A stretch of DNA of 64,000 bases. Origin: Galerina marginata (taxonomy: Eukaryota; Basidiomycota; Agaricomycetes; Agaricales; Galerinaceae). A program made the translations under genes and the position numbers. Location: the NCBI GenBank assembly GCA_023014335.1, contig JAECYW010000001.1, forward strand, positions 434,001 through 498,000, written 5' to 3'. Below are positions 10,669 to 20,994 of this stretch, one piece after another. The notes below the pieces were generated by a model. The model made no database searches. It had not been told where the DNA came from and saw nothing but the letters and a program-made list of their open reading frames with translations. Every line of letters begins with the position of its first letter. The first letter of the stretch is position 1.

Positions 10669-11790
10669 TAGCTGTCAGTTTGAAACATAAATCTTGGGGA
10701 ATTGCCCATTAAGCCTCATGCATCAGAAGGGACAACTGTCCTTTGGACAGTTTACCAAGATATAATATAAGGCATATTGTTGGCCTAATATCTCAATAGG
10801 GAATAGGATTGATCATGTGATTTAAATGCTAGAAATGTCTAAAAATAGATTACGTTAATCTGAGGGTATATTTCCTTTTTTGGAAATTTTCCCGTCTGCC
10901 AAAAATTTCTCAGAGAAGCCTGATAACGATTTTTTGTTTGGACAATAGCTCAATAAGGAAAGCAGATAGGGGTATGATTTGAGTGGATTCAGGGTCGTCT
11001 ACCCTGAACGCAGGTTTTTTATTAGTAGCACAGCCACATCCAAGAACATTTAATATATTCTTGGAAAGTTGACCAAATAGAGACTTGTCCATTTCATAAA
11101 TTGCCCAAATGGACAACTGTCCAAGAATATGTCAAATGTCCTCAGATGTGGCTGTGCTACTAACAAAAAACCTGCATTCAGGGTAGATGACCCTGAATCC
11201 ACTCAAATCATACCCCTATCTGCTTTCCTTATTGAGCTATTGTCCAAACAAAAAATCGTTATCAGGCTTCTCTGAGAAATTTTTGGCAGACGGGAAAATT
11301 TCCAAAAAAGGAAATATACCCTCAGATTAACGTAATCTATTTTTAGACATTTCTAGCATTTAAATCACATTACTAGTTGCATTCCTCATTGAGATATAAG
11401 CACTTTAATAATATTTAATGGATTAAGAAACTTATCAGAAATGCTGCTAAGTACAGAACTGGCAGGATGACTAAGTCTTGCCATTTTGGGAATTTACACC
11501 TTTTTGGCTTTTTATATCATAGATGCAGTGGCCCTGAGGACTTATATTTATATTTGTTTGGATTTGAGGCCATAAAATTACATAAATGTGCAACAAGCAT
11601 GTAAATAGAGGCAAATCCAAAGTCACATGATCTTATTTGATGCCATCAAACTGTAAACAACCAATACCATTATAGTATAAACGTATCATATAGCCTAAAC
11701 GTCTTATAGATGGACAACTGTCTGTTCTGATGCATGAAGCTTATTGGGCAACTGTCCATCCTGATGGCTTCATATGACAGCCATGGCTGC
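10669..11790. mobile_element. foldback element inside the transposase
   Basis: About 1.12 kb inserted between ...RLFRKH and CRKEQKK of the transposase. The ends form an imperfect inverted repeat (GCTGTCAGTTTGAA against GGCTGTCATATGAAG), followed by shared GACAACTGTCC and CATGCATCAGAA blocks. Near-identical inner arms of about 230 bp lie at roughly 10816-11035 and 11143-11365, including GTAGCACAGCCACAT and AATTTTTGGCAGACGGGAAA. The flanks CGAAAGCACCA and CGAAAGGAGCA are probably a mutated target duplication of about 9-11 bp. No coding capacity. Confidence 0.65.
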
Positions 11791-12465
11791 CGAAAGGAGC
11801 AGAAGAAGGCAGACAAATGCGCAACTACAGAGGCTCGTCACTTGACTGGAGAAGAGGCGAGAATGGCGAGGTATCGGAAGATGTTCCAAGACATGGTTAC
11901 CGAAGAGGCAAAGGAAATTTTTAAACAGAGGCGGCAGGCAATCAACGACTATTACAAAAACAGAGTGCAGGAGGAGCAGCAACGAGCAGCAGAGGAGAAG
12001 AAGCGAGACGCACAGAGGAAAAAAGCCAAGGCCAAGGCAGAGAAGGCGGAGGGCCAATAGCGGCGAGAGATGGCGCAGATGGCCAAGTACGTCGAAGATT
12101 TTGAAGCAGCAGAATTGAAGCGGCAGACGGCGGCTGAGAAACGGCGTGCAGCAGCTCCAAAAAAGCGTGCGCCAGCCCGAAAACGCCAACCAGTGGCTGC
12201 ATCTGATGAAGAAGATAGTGAGGAAAGCATTTATGAGTCATCCCCAGAGTCATCCCCACCTCCGCGTCCACGCCCTCTTCCTCGTCCGCTAAAGGCACCA
12301 CCAACAATGCCGACTCCTGCGCCCCAGCCTATGAATGAGGTCAGTGGGGGTCTACTTTCAACGAACAATCGTTACACCCACCTCAGTTCCGGCCCTGAGG
12401 CAGGTCCGTCCACTATAATCGAGACTCCTCCTGGCCGTCGTTATGCCCTTCGAAAACGAACTTGA

Positions 12466-12891
12466 GCTCCTGGTGGTTGCCGTCGAGCGCAGTGGGAGAG
12501 AAGCTGTTATCTGATCAAGTTTTCGATCAAGACTCAGCCGAATTAGGCTTGGGCAAAGCACGTGACCGAGTAATACATCAAAGGTTCAATTCGGACACTT
12601 TCAAACAAAATATTCATAGGATATTTAGACGTTCTCCATAAATTTTCAAACTTCGCAGATACGTAGCCAATATGTATGCGATTGTGTAGCACTTTTTTTC
12701 ATTGCAAATGACTATGTTTATGCTAAGTAATACGCCGAATACCTTAGTGTGACCGAGATCACCATAGGTCACAGTAGGTATCTACTTATTTACTGCCTAT
12801 AGCTAATTGACTAACAATATTTCAGTGGATACACTAACAATCGATATCTTCATACAGGTGAAGCACCGGAGCCTATGATGTATGTCTCAGA
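12466..12891. other. region 3' of the transposase
   Basis: No gene visible. It may hold the 3' end of the pogo element, but I could not match terminal inverted repeats by eye. Confidence 0.3.
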
Positions 12892-12954
12892 CTTGTTAAG
12901 AGGCCATTGCTCTGCATGGCAAATATAAGTTCTTTTTCTTCTTAATTCTCTTTA

Positions 12955-13339
12955 CTTGGTCAGAGGCCATTGCTGTGCATGGAAAAAACAAGTTCTTACT
13001 TTCAAGGTGAGTCCAACTACAAATAAAGGTTAAATAAGTAAATAATATGTAGTCCGCTCAAATCTGAACGGATTGGGATGATCTTATACTCAAAAAAAGC
13101 AGAAAAATGAGGCGGTTCTAACAAGCCTAAAACAGTCTGGTCATGTGACCAGGAAAGCCCTGATTTTTGCGAATTTTTTGATACCAAGATCATCAAAATT
13201 GGCCTAGTAATGGCTGAGATACAGAAACCATGCAGGGTCACTGTATGAGTGGGAGAATTTCAAATGATTGCGTTAGGAACCATTTCTGCTTGCTATGCAG
13301 GCTGGAAAACAAGTTCTTTTACTACGTAAGAACTTGTAA
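12955..13339 (+). mobile_element. short HLE, CAAG type (385 bp), nested
   Basis: Complete unit from CTTGGTCAGAGGCC to the hairpin ending AACTTGTAA. The empty site is visible in the sister element near 18192 (CTCTTTA|TGAAAGATT against CTCTTTA-element-TCAAAGATT). It therefore inserted between A and T with no target duplication. Confidence 0.85.
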
Positions 13340-13495
13340 TCAAAGATTTTTCAATATATTATTGGGTTGTATATCAAAAATAAATTTTATCATATTTTTA
13401 CCTGCATAGAGTAGCAGCACATGGCAAAAACAAGTCCTCATGTACTATGTCTCAGTAATTGATCAATAACAAAGTGAGATGTTATCTGATTGGAC

Positions 13496-14083
13496 TAGTG
13501 TTTTGAAGTCTGGTCCAGTCTGGTTTTTTCACATTTTTGGCAAGGACAGGGACTTTGACTGGTCCTAGAAATTCATAAATGTTCAAAAAACTGGACTGGA
13601 CTGATGAGAGTTTTTTGCAGACCTGGACCAGGCTTGGTCTTAACTGATTGCCAGCTGGTGTCAACTGGTTTTTTGATACATTAACATCAAGATTTAGTGT
13701 AGATATATGAATATAATTTGTAAAAATTATATATACCTTGAAAACAAGTCCAAGAACATTAAATTCCATTGAGAATTGGCAATTATATGGAAATATTCAT
13801 CATTTCCTACTCTTTTGGAAGTTTCAAAATGTTTTATTTTTATTTTTCAGTGTGAACTGTGTCTAAAATTATAATACATAGTGCATTTTAAAGAAAAAAA
13901 TAAGGGCTACAAAACTACTGGTTTGGACTGGTCCTAGGACTGAAAACTGGTCCTCAAAGACTGGTTTTTTTCTGGTTTTTCATTCTCAAATATCAAAAGA
14001 CCAGACTGCTGGTCCAGTATTTTTGCAGTCTGGTCTGGTCTGGTCTTTTTGCAGTCTTTTCCAGTCTTAGGACAGGACTTCAT
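13496..14083 (+). mobile_element. hAT-like element with GACTGG arrays, 3' end damaged
   Basis: Starts TAGTGTTTTGAAGTCTGG after GATTGGAC (13488-13495), exactly as the intact copy at 19014-19618. The right end reads GGACTTCA and then TGTTAGAC, so the last ~12 bp of the terminal repeat and part of the target duplication are missing. Confidence 0.65.
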
Positions 14084-14381
14084 GTTAGACTTTCACAATA
14101 AAGTGTGTTACTAGTGATTAACACTAATAAGAGCACAATAAGCTTAGTTTGCACAATCTGATGATTTGAGTCAAAAAGTAGTAAAACGCTTGTATAAGCC
14201 CGAGTTTCAATCGTATGTCTTCGTTTCCGAGACATAAGAGGGATTACATGTTGGTACGTATGCTAGCTACCGTACGAGGCGAGGCGTGACGATAGGTGTC
14301 CACAATATCGCGTTCGAAATAATTGTGACACAGAACTCCGAATTACACTACAAAAAGAATATCGACGGAAAGGTCTCGATG
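14084..14381. other. unique sequence left of the segmental duplication
   Basis: Mixed sequence with no recognised gene. The duplicated segment begins at AGGAGATTACG (14382). A TCTCG lies just upstream here and at the matching edge near 52938. Confidence 0.4.
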
Positions 14382-14719
14382 AGGAGATTACGAAACAGTA
14401 AAGCTTTTTACGTAATATCGCTTCTATCTTACGCTATAAGCGAATTACTATGCAAATCGCGCTATTTTACAGTGAAACTAGTTGAAACCAATATGAAACC
14501 AAAAGTAAAACACTATCTACAGAATTCAGAAGTGTTTTATCAACTAATTCTAACACAACCCCCTGATATAACACTTCTGTAACTTTAAGAATTATATAAC
14601 ACAAGAATAGTTCATTCATCAAGCCAAAGTCCATAAATCAAACAAAGTCCATATGAGATGTTGTATCATCCCATCAACAACCCCCTGATTCAACATCTCT
14701 CCCTCTTCCTACTTCAACC
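14382..14719. repeat. left end of the segmental duplication, LTR-like stretch
   Basis: Matches 52938-53276. On the minus strand there are two related blocks, TGTTGAATCAGGGGGTTGTT (near 14660-14695) and GTTATATCAGGGGGTTGTGTT (near 14550-14575), each beginning like a retrotransposon LTR edge. I see no primer-binding site or polyprotein, so an LTR origin is only a guess. Confidence 0.4.
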
Positions 14720-15168
14720 TTTTTTTTTTTTTTTTTTTTTTTTTTTATCAACAATTTATGTACCGGTGCGCGAAAGCAGTCCGGTCGCCTAACTAATACA
14801 AATCCCCGGTCGAAAGCGCGCAGTAAACTACTAATCCCCGAACTGAACCCAAACCCATCCGCTTCTTCCGAATCCTTCCAACGGCGTCCTTTGTGCGCCA
14901 GGCCTTTGCTAGGGGGGACGGACCACCTAACCGCCCAGTCCCGAGGGAGGGACGGCCCCCACCGCTACGCCAATACCATGTTTGGACGAGCCGAAGCCCG
15001 CCCGCACATCTCCTGGCAGCCGCAGCTGCTGCACTCTCTCCGCCTTCCAAACCCAATGCCCACTTCAAGACCCAAACCCGACCCGAAAACCCTCATCCAC
15101 CCGCGCCTTGACGACCCGGAACCCATACAAGCCATATTCACAGAGGCAGAGCGGGAGGTTAAGGTACC
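14720..15168 (-). mobile_element. SINE-like retroposon with poly(A), copy A
   Basis: On the minus strand this about 450-bp GC-rich element ends in a run of about 27 A (poly-T at 14720-14746). It is the same element as at 26913-27346. Small open frames in it are artefacts of base composition. I could not find a matching target duplication around this copy. Confidence 0.6.
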
Positions 15169-15420
15169 TAACGGATCGCGAGAACGATTAAATGAACCGC
15201 AATCGCCCAAACCAAAAATGTCGCTAACGCTCGAGATGCGGGCGACTCTGTAACCACCGGTCGGAGCGAATGCAACTGGGTGCGAGGAATGAAGAACGCG
15301 CGGGCACGACGACCCCGTCCTTGGCCTGTCAACCTCTGCCGACTAGGGGATTGGACTTCCCTCGCCTGCAGCGCGGGTATCAAGGCCTCTCTGGGCGAAG
15401 AGAACCGCGCGGACACAGTT
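15169..15420 (-). other. LINE 3' untranslated region
   Basis: Follows the stop codon of the LINE ORF2 C-terminus (frame ending ...FSFKRPAAGIG) and runs to the SINE-like element. The same sequence is at 53724-53975. Confidence 0.5.
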
Positions 15421-16411
15421 AGCCTATGCCAGCGGCAGGGCGTTTGAAGGAGAATGCGGTGGGATTCTCCAACAAGAATTCCAAAAGACCGTGCAGCCGG
15501 TTCGTTGGAGCGGGTCTCTCATACCCAGGACAGTACGAGAGGATGTGCGAGCGGGTCTCGCGAGGAGCACCGCATCGGGGGCAGCCGTGAGGCTCTTGTA
15601 TGTCAAACCGGCGGTAGTACGCACCAATTGGCGCATGATTCAGTATACACCTGCACAAGCGCGCAAAGGAAGTGTTGTCACCTCCTGCTTTGCGAATCCA
15701 TGGACCACCCTTACGAGTATCCGGGGTTATAGTAACGACTTTCTTACCCAGCTTGCGAAGCTGGAGGAAATCGCATCCGAGATCCTGCGGACGATCCGTT
15801 GCGGCCTTAGCCCAACGACGTGCCGCGGCGGCGTCCGCCTCCGAAGGGAGGCGATCGAGAGTGACCCGTGAACCGTGGTCCACAGGCCGGTGAACGGAGC
15901 CAGCAGCGTGCTTGTGCGCCTCATGTTGCATACCCCACTTAAGTTTAGAGGGGACGTGGTGGAATGATAACCAGCGCAGCGGATCACCCGCCAGCCAGGT
16001 CTCAATGAGTTTGCACGCGCGCAGGGAGTGAGCCTGCGACGAGTGCAAGGAAGGGTCAAGGGCCCGTTTCGCAGCTGCAATCGAGTCCGTGAAAATCGCG
16101 ATGTGCTCACAAGCCCGCTGGGTGGCGAGCTCGAGGGCATGGACGACAGCCGAGAGCTCCGCGTCAGGCGCGGTAGCGCGGCCTACAAGCCACCTGAAGC
16201 GATTAACTTCGGCGCCTTGTGAGTAAAGGACCCCTGCTGCAACAGCCTGAGTAGCCTTTTTGGAGGCGGGGTTAGTGAAAACACTAGCGTCCACTCCGAT
16301 GCACAACCCCCACGTATCGGACATAAAAAGTTCCGAAATGAAGTCGAGGTAGAGAATACGATCACCCTTCTCCAAAGGAGAGAGGGAGTCGTCAAAGTGA
16401 ATGCGCGACCA
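15421..16411 (-). pseudogene. LINE ORF2 fragment: RNase H and zinc-finger C-terminus (second copy)
   Basis: A 376-codon open frame (15419-16549) covers this fragment. From residue ~46 it reads SRIHFDDSLSPLEKG and then a type I RNase H fold with Asp in GVDASVFTNP, Glu in APDAELSAVVHALE and Asp in AIFTDSIAA. It ends with a CCHC-like zinc finger (GCPRCGAPRETRSHILSYC) and HGLLEFLLENPTAF. In a LINE this region removes the RNA strand of the hybrid during target-primed reverse transcription. It directly follows another C-terminal copy at 16412-16924, making a partial tandem duplication of the LINE 3' end. It lacks RT, so it cannot act alone. Confidence 0.8.
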
Positions 16412-16924
16412 GGGCGTTCGAAGGAGAATGCAGTAGGATTCTCCAACAAGAATTCCAAAAGACCGTGTAACCGGTCCGTTGGAGCGGGTCTCTCGTAGCC
16501 AGGACAATACGAGAGGATGTGTGAGCGGGTCTCGCGAGGAGCACCGCATCGGGGGCAGCCGTGAGGCTCTTGTATGTTAAACCGGCGGTAGTACGCACCG
16601 ATTGGCGCATGATTCAGTATACACCTGCACAAGCGCGCAAAGGAAGTGTTGTCACCTTCTGCTTTGCGAATCCATGGACCACCCTTGCGAGTATCCGGGG
16701 TTATAGTAACGACTTTCTTGCCCAGCTTGCGAAGCTGGAGGAAGTCGCGACCGAGATCTTGCGGACAATCCGTTGCAGCCTTAGCCCAACGACGCGCCGC
16801 GGTGGCGTCCGCCTCCGAGCGGAGGCGGTCGAGAGTGACCCGTGAACCATGGTCCACAGGCCGGTGATAGGCGCCAGCAGCGTACTTGTGCGCCTCATGT
16901 TGCATACCCCACTTGAGCTTAGAG
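16412..16924 (-). pseudogene. LINE-1 ORF2 C-terminal fragment (zinc finger)
   Basis: Reads SKLKWGMQHEAHKYAAG...HGCPRCGAPRETRSHILSYC...LLENPTAFSFERP and then runs into the next RNase H copy. It is the natural continuation of the RNase H part at 17649-18130, separated from it by 723 bp of chimeric filler. The last residues of the LINE C-terminus (RPAAGIG) are lost at the junction. Confidence 0.75.
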
Positions 16925-17326
16925 AGGTCTCTCCTCCGGGGGAGGCCTAGTATCGATACTTCTCTTGCCGGGTCTCGCAGACTCGCCTCCTCCGCCGTCG
17001 ACTTTATCGCGGCTCTCAAGAACACTGGTTGGATCGATGCATCCACTGGCCCCGCCCACGACCACGTTGGCCTCTCTGAGGCCATCTTGCCGTTCATTCA
17101 GATCCCGGACTCGATGGAGGTCGATCAGACCATCCGCCGCCCCGTGCGACCACCCCCCGCTGCCCTCTTTCCCCCAGAGAGAACAGCACCTCCCGATGTT
17201 CCCCCTCCCCCGGCTAAGGTCGATAAAGGGAAGGGCAACGCCGACCATCCGAAACAACCGCAGCCCCGGCCTGCTAAGGCTAGGGAGGTTGTCCCGTTCC
17301 AGAGGCCTCCTCCCCCGATCCCTCTT
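16925..17326 (+). pseudogene. inverted LINE ORF1 fragment in filler DNA
   Basis: On the plus strand, opposite to the surrounding LINE, it encodes an ORF1 segment (RRLASSAVDFIAALKNTG ... DQTIRRPVRPPPAALFPP ... PQPRPAKAREVVPFQRPPPP). It matches the ORF1 at 28590-29000. It is fused to a 5'-truncated HLE (17327-17648), and the pair is flanked by a 21-bp direct repeat. Confidence 0.75.
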
Positions 17327-17648
17327 TTGGTCTGGGTAACATATTTTAGTATATCTAGCTCACTGAAATTCATTTTAAGTGTAAATTTACACAAATTTGC
17401 GTTTTTTGGGTCGTGTGAACAGGTCACATGACCTAATCAACCCTGGATACACATGTCACATGAAAGCCCTGATTTTTACGAATTTTTTGATACCAAGATC
17501 ATAAAAATTGGCCCAGTAATGGCTGAGATACAGAAACCATGCAGGGTCACTATAGCAGTGGGAGAATTTCCAACCATTGTGTTAGAAACCATTTCCTTCT
17601 GCTATCAAGTGTAGAAAACAAGTTCTTTTACTACGTAAGAACTTGTAA
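17327..17648 (+). mobile_element. 5'-truncated HLE 888-type unit, CAAG type
   Basis: Starts within the 888-bp unit (TTGGTCTGGGTAACAT) and ends with the intact 3' hairpin and AACTTGTAA. The 5' end is missing. The identical piece is at 60729-61050 in the duplicated segment, so it predates the duplication. Confidence 0.75.
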
Positions 17649-18130
17649 TACCCCACTTGAGCTTAGAGGGGACGTGGTGGAATGATAACCAGCGCAGCGG
17701 ATCACCCGCCAGCCAGGTCTCGATGAGCTTGCACGCGCGCAGGGAGTGAGCCTGTGACGAATGCAGGGAAGGGTCAAGGGCCGGCTTCGCAGCTGCGATC
17801 GAGTCCGTGAAAATTGCGATGTGCTCGCAAGCGCGCTGAGTTGCGAGCTCGAGGGCACGAACGACAGCCGATAGCTCCGCGTCGGGCGCGGTAGCACGGC
17901 CTACAAGCCACCTGAAGCGATTAACCTCGGCGCCTTGTGAGTAAAGGACCCCTGCTGCAACAGCCTGAGTAGCCTTTTTGGAGGCGGGGTTAGTGAAAAC
18001 ACTAGCGTCCACCCCAATGCACAACCCCCACGTATCGGACATAAACAAATACGAAATGAAGTCGAGGTAGAGAATACAATCGCCCTCCTCCAAAGGAGAG
18101 AGGGAGTCGTCAAAGTGAATGTGTGACCAA
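17649..18130 (-). pseudogene. LINE-1 ORF2 fragment: RNase H
   Basis: Reads WSHIHFDDSLSPLEEGD ... GVDASVFTNPASKKATQ ... APDAELSAVVRALELATQ ... AIFTDSIAAAKPALDP ... FHHVPSKLKWG, so the three acidic RNase H residues are present. It joins the RT C-terminus at 22223 once the HLE 18131-22222 is removed. The duplicate copy proves this: at 62798 the frame is continuous. Confidence 0.8.
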
Positions 18131-18314
18131 CTTGTTAAGAGGCCATTGCTCTGCATGGCAAATACGAGTTCTTTTTCTTCTTAATTCTCTTTATGAAAGA
18201 TTTTTCAATATATTATTGGGTTGTATTGTATATCAAAGATAGATTTTATCATATTTTTACCTGCATAGAGTAGCAGCACATGGCAAAAACAAGTCCTCAT
18301 GTACTATGTCTCAG

Positions 18315-18965
18315 TAGTGTTTGGAAGTCCAATTACAAGACTGCGAAAAGACCGGGACTGGACCGGGACTGGACTAGTAAAGACCGGAAACTCGCAAGAC
18401 TGATCAAGACCGCGGTCCGGTCTTTGGTCTTCGTCAATCTCAAAATTGTAAAGACTGACAAAAAACTGGTTTAAACTGGTCTCAACTGGTCTTTTTGCAT
18501 ATAAATTTACACATAAATACGCCTATTAAATAGCTTTCAAACAATGTAAATTTCATATTTTTTGGGGAGGAACTAAGAAAGTTACAGCTAAGTTTGTTAA
18601 TTTTATTGAATTTGGGTATAACTCAGCTAATTCTTGAGGGAATACTATGTGTTTTCTTGTCAGTACCAAGGTAAACTCATTTATTATTGTATTCAGTTCG
18701 ATTTACAAGTTTATTCATGTAATTGAGAGTACATAGCAATGAATATATCTAATGAAACATCTCTATCTACCCTTTTGCAAATATATTACCAGGAACTGAA
18801 AAGACCGGTTCAGACCGGTTAAAAGACCACCCAAGACTGCTCTAAACCGGTCTTGGTCAGTCTTATGCAGTCCTTTGCAGTTAATGGACCGCAAAAGACC
18901 GGTCCCGTTCTCAGTCTTTGGATTTCAGACCCAAAGACCGGACCGGACCGGACTTTCAAACACTA
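18315..18965 (+). mobile_element. hAT-like element with GACCGG arrays (651 bp)
   Basis: Perfect 8-bp target duplication TGTCTCAG (18307-18314 and 18966-18973). Terminal inverted repeat TAGTGTTTGGAAGTCC against TAGTGTTTGAAAGTCC. Both subterminal regions are dense in GACCGG/CCGGTC motifs. The empty site is in the sister HLE near 13450 (ATGTCTCAGTAATTG). No coding region. Confidence 0.85.
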
Positions 18966-19013
18966 TGTCTCAGTAATTGATTAATAACAAAGTGAGATGT
19001 TATTTGATTGGAC

Positions 19014-19618
19014 TAGTGTTTTGAAGTCTGGTCCAGTCTGGTTTTTTCACATTTTTGGCAAGGACAGGGACTTTAACTGGTCCTAGAAATTTATAAATGT
19101 TCAAAAAACTGGACTGGACTGATGAGGACCAGTTCTCATCGGTTTTTTGCAGTCCTGGACCAGTCTTGGTCTTAACTGGTTGCCAGCTGGTCTCAACTGG
19201 TTTTTTGATACATTAACATCAAGATTTAGTGTAGATAGATGAATATAATTTGTAGAGATTATATATACCTTTAAAATGAGTCCAAGAACATTAAATTCCA
19301 TTGAGAATTGGCAATTATACGGAAATATTCACCATTTCCTACTCTTTTGGGAGTTTCAAAATGTTTTTTTTTTATTTTTCAGTGTGAACTTTGTCTAAAA
19401 TTATGATACATAGTGCGTTTTAAAGGGAAAAATAAGGGCTACAAAACTACTGGTTTGGACTGGTCCTAGGACCAAAAACTGGTCCTCAAAGACTGGTTTT
19501 TTTTCCGGTTTTTCATTCTCAAATATCAAAAGACCAGACTGCTGGTCCAGTATTTTTGCAGTCTGGTCTGGTCTTTTTGCATTTTTTTCTAGTTTTAGGA
19601 CCGGACTTCAAAACACTA
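19014..19618 (+). mobile_element. hAT-like element with GACTGG arrays (605 bp)
   Basis: Terminal repeats TAGTGTTTTGAAGTC and the inverse GACTTCAAAACACTA, flanked by GATTGGAC (19006-19013) and GATTAGAC (19619-19626), a target duplication with one mismatch. Subterminal CTGGTC/GACTGG arrays. Related in its ends to the element at 18315 but with a different interior. Confidence 0.8.
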
Positions 19619-19794
19619 GATTAGACTGATCCTGAACTCATTGGAAAGGTAATAAAACAACGCATTTTATGGTATAAGCCAGAAAATCACTAGTTTAGCT
19701 TGTACACAGTACTTATGCTTGCTATGCATTTGTAAAAGTAGTCTAAAGATATAAATCTAGTAAGTTATTGCTTTATATCAAGTTTTAATCCACA

Positions 19795-20335
19795 CAGAAA
19801 GCAAAAAAAAGGATAAAAAAGCGCCAGCAAAGCACTTTTCTAGCCCCCACACAGTCAACTGACATGACCTGTGCTAGGAAGAAAGCTATCTACAAATAAA
19901 AGTGCCCTAAAAACATATATCTAGCTATTTACTACTGTCTATCAAGGTTTACTTGACACAAAAAGGTAAAAAAAAGGTAAAAAAGCGCCAGCAAAGCACT
20001 TTTCTAGCCCACACACAGTCAACTGACATGACCTGTGCTAGAAAAGAAAGCTATCTACAAATAAAAGTGCCCTAAAAACATATATCTAGCTATATACTAC
20101 TGTCTATCAAGTTTTACTCTACATAAAAAGGTAAAAAAAGAGGTAAAAAAGCGCCAGCAAAGCACTCTTCCAGCCTCAGAATCTATACTAGGGACTATCT
20201 ACTAATGAAAGTACATTAAAGACTCATATTTAGCTAGTTAGTATTGAGTTTATTAAGTTTTAAACTACATAAAAAGCACAGAAAAAAAGGAGGAAAAGTG
20301 CCAGCAAAGCACCTTTCAGCTTTATACAAACTTAT
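19795..20335 (-). repeat. tandem array, ~130-155-bp units with GCGCCAGCAAAGCAC
   Basis: Four units. Each contains AAAAAAGCGCCAGCAAAGCACT, a TAGCC...ACTGACATGACCTGTGCTAG stretch and a TATCTAGCTA...TACTACTGTCTATCAAG stretch. The array lies next to the 71-nt module, as it does at 39620-40192. Confidence 0.75.
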
Positions 20336-20376
20336 CATGAATCTAAAAAGAAAGAGACAATAGTTAGTAAGCTTTG

Positions 20377-20447
20377 ACCAGCATGTCATGGTATCCCTTC
20401 AGAAAGGGGTACACTATCGACCTATCCGGGTGGACTGACATGCTGGT
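20377..20447 (-). ncRNA. 71-nt structured module, copy 2
   Basis: Reverse complement of the 8192 and 39500 copies and also exactly 71 nt. The closing helix is a perfect 11 bp (ACCAGCATGTC/GACATGCTGGT). The internal hairpin near 20390-20411 has CCCTT/AAGGG arms. Confidence 0.55.
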
Positions 20448-20524
20448 AAAGAAGAAAGAAAGAAGTGATGAGCTGGCAGTTTATAACTATGTGACATATG
20501 TTACAAGTCACATAGATTTATCTA

Positions 20525-20582
20525 ATCCAATAAGATAAGATAAGATAAGATAAGATAAGACAAAATAAGACAAGATAAAAAG
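20525..20582. repeat. GATAA microsatellite
   Basis: About ten tandem (A)GATA(A) units, partly decayed to GACAA. A shorter complementary TTATC run lies at 39370-39420, in the same place relative to the 71-nt module. Confidence 0.8.
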
Positions 20583-20994
20583 ATAACCTAGTGTATTATA
20601 GACTGGTTGTAGTTGATTTTCAGGATCCTTCATACTTATGAATAATTGTATTGAATGTGGCCAAAGACAGAACTGCTTATATGAATTCCTATTTGGATAT
20701 TATTTCTGTTAGCACAAGATCATGTTTAATAGGGTAGTTCTTGAAACCTTTTCAAAGCTGGTTTTATAAATAATAGTACATTTAAAAGGCCTGAATTTTA
20801 CAATTTTTTTGATATTATTTTTGTCAGAATTGATCCAGCAACAATTGAAAAAGACCAAAGGCAATATTTAATGTGGCTCTGCAGAGTATCCTGTGGCTGT
20901 GCAAAATACCCATAGAAAGGCCTGAATTTTACAAATTTTTTGATATAAGTTTTGCAAGAATTGACCAAGTACTGATATTTTAAATGTAAAATTA

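Larger units (their letters stand above)
8978..12465 (+). pseudogene. pogo-type DDE transposase, broken
   Basis: DNA transposase of the Tc1/mariner-pogo group (cut-and-paste). Exon 1 (8978-9723) has an N-terminal psq/CENP-B-like helix-turn-helix (LRRAGKDFGVPHSTLTGRFN) and a second DNA-binding domain (SWSRRFMHRHKDL). The first catalytic Asp is in YNMDEKGVQLG. A 53-bp intron (9724-9776) starts AG|GCAAGT and ends TTAG, a GC-AG intron that keeps the frame. Exon 2 (9777-10668) carries the second and third Asp in LDGHNSH and QPCDVGVFGPLA, then WPFN. There is an in-frame TGA at 10162-10164 where related proteins usually have Arg (CGA to TGA fits). A foldback element interrupts the gene at 10669-11790. 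The coiled-coil, Lys/Arg-rich C-terminus resumes at 11791 (CRKEQKKADKCATTEARHLTGEEA) with another stop (TAG, 12058-12060) before the end at 12465. So it is inactive. Confidence 0.85.
12892..14083 (+). mobile_element. 5' part of a large HLE (3' end lost)
   Basis: Starts CTTGTTAAGAGGCCATTGCTCTGCATGGC, the same 5' end as the element at 18131. It is colinear with that element apart from two differences: the HLE at 12955-13339 is inserted here, and the hAT-like element at 18315 is absent here. The copy stops inside a hAT-like element near 14083. No 3' hairpin belongs to it. Confidence 0.65.

Noticed and set aside
14793..15253. Protein genes in the GC-rich SINE-like element (frames of 70-120 codons on both strands).
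   Set aside because: All frames are open because of base composition; the element has a poly(A) tail and a target duplication in another copy but no domain.
17125..17427. Small frames antisense to the ORF1 fragment.
   Set aside because: They are shadows of the ORF1 reading frame on the other strand and cross the junction into the HLE.
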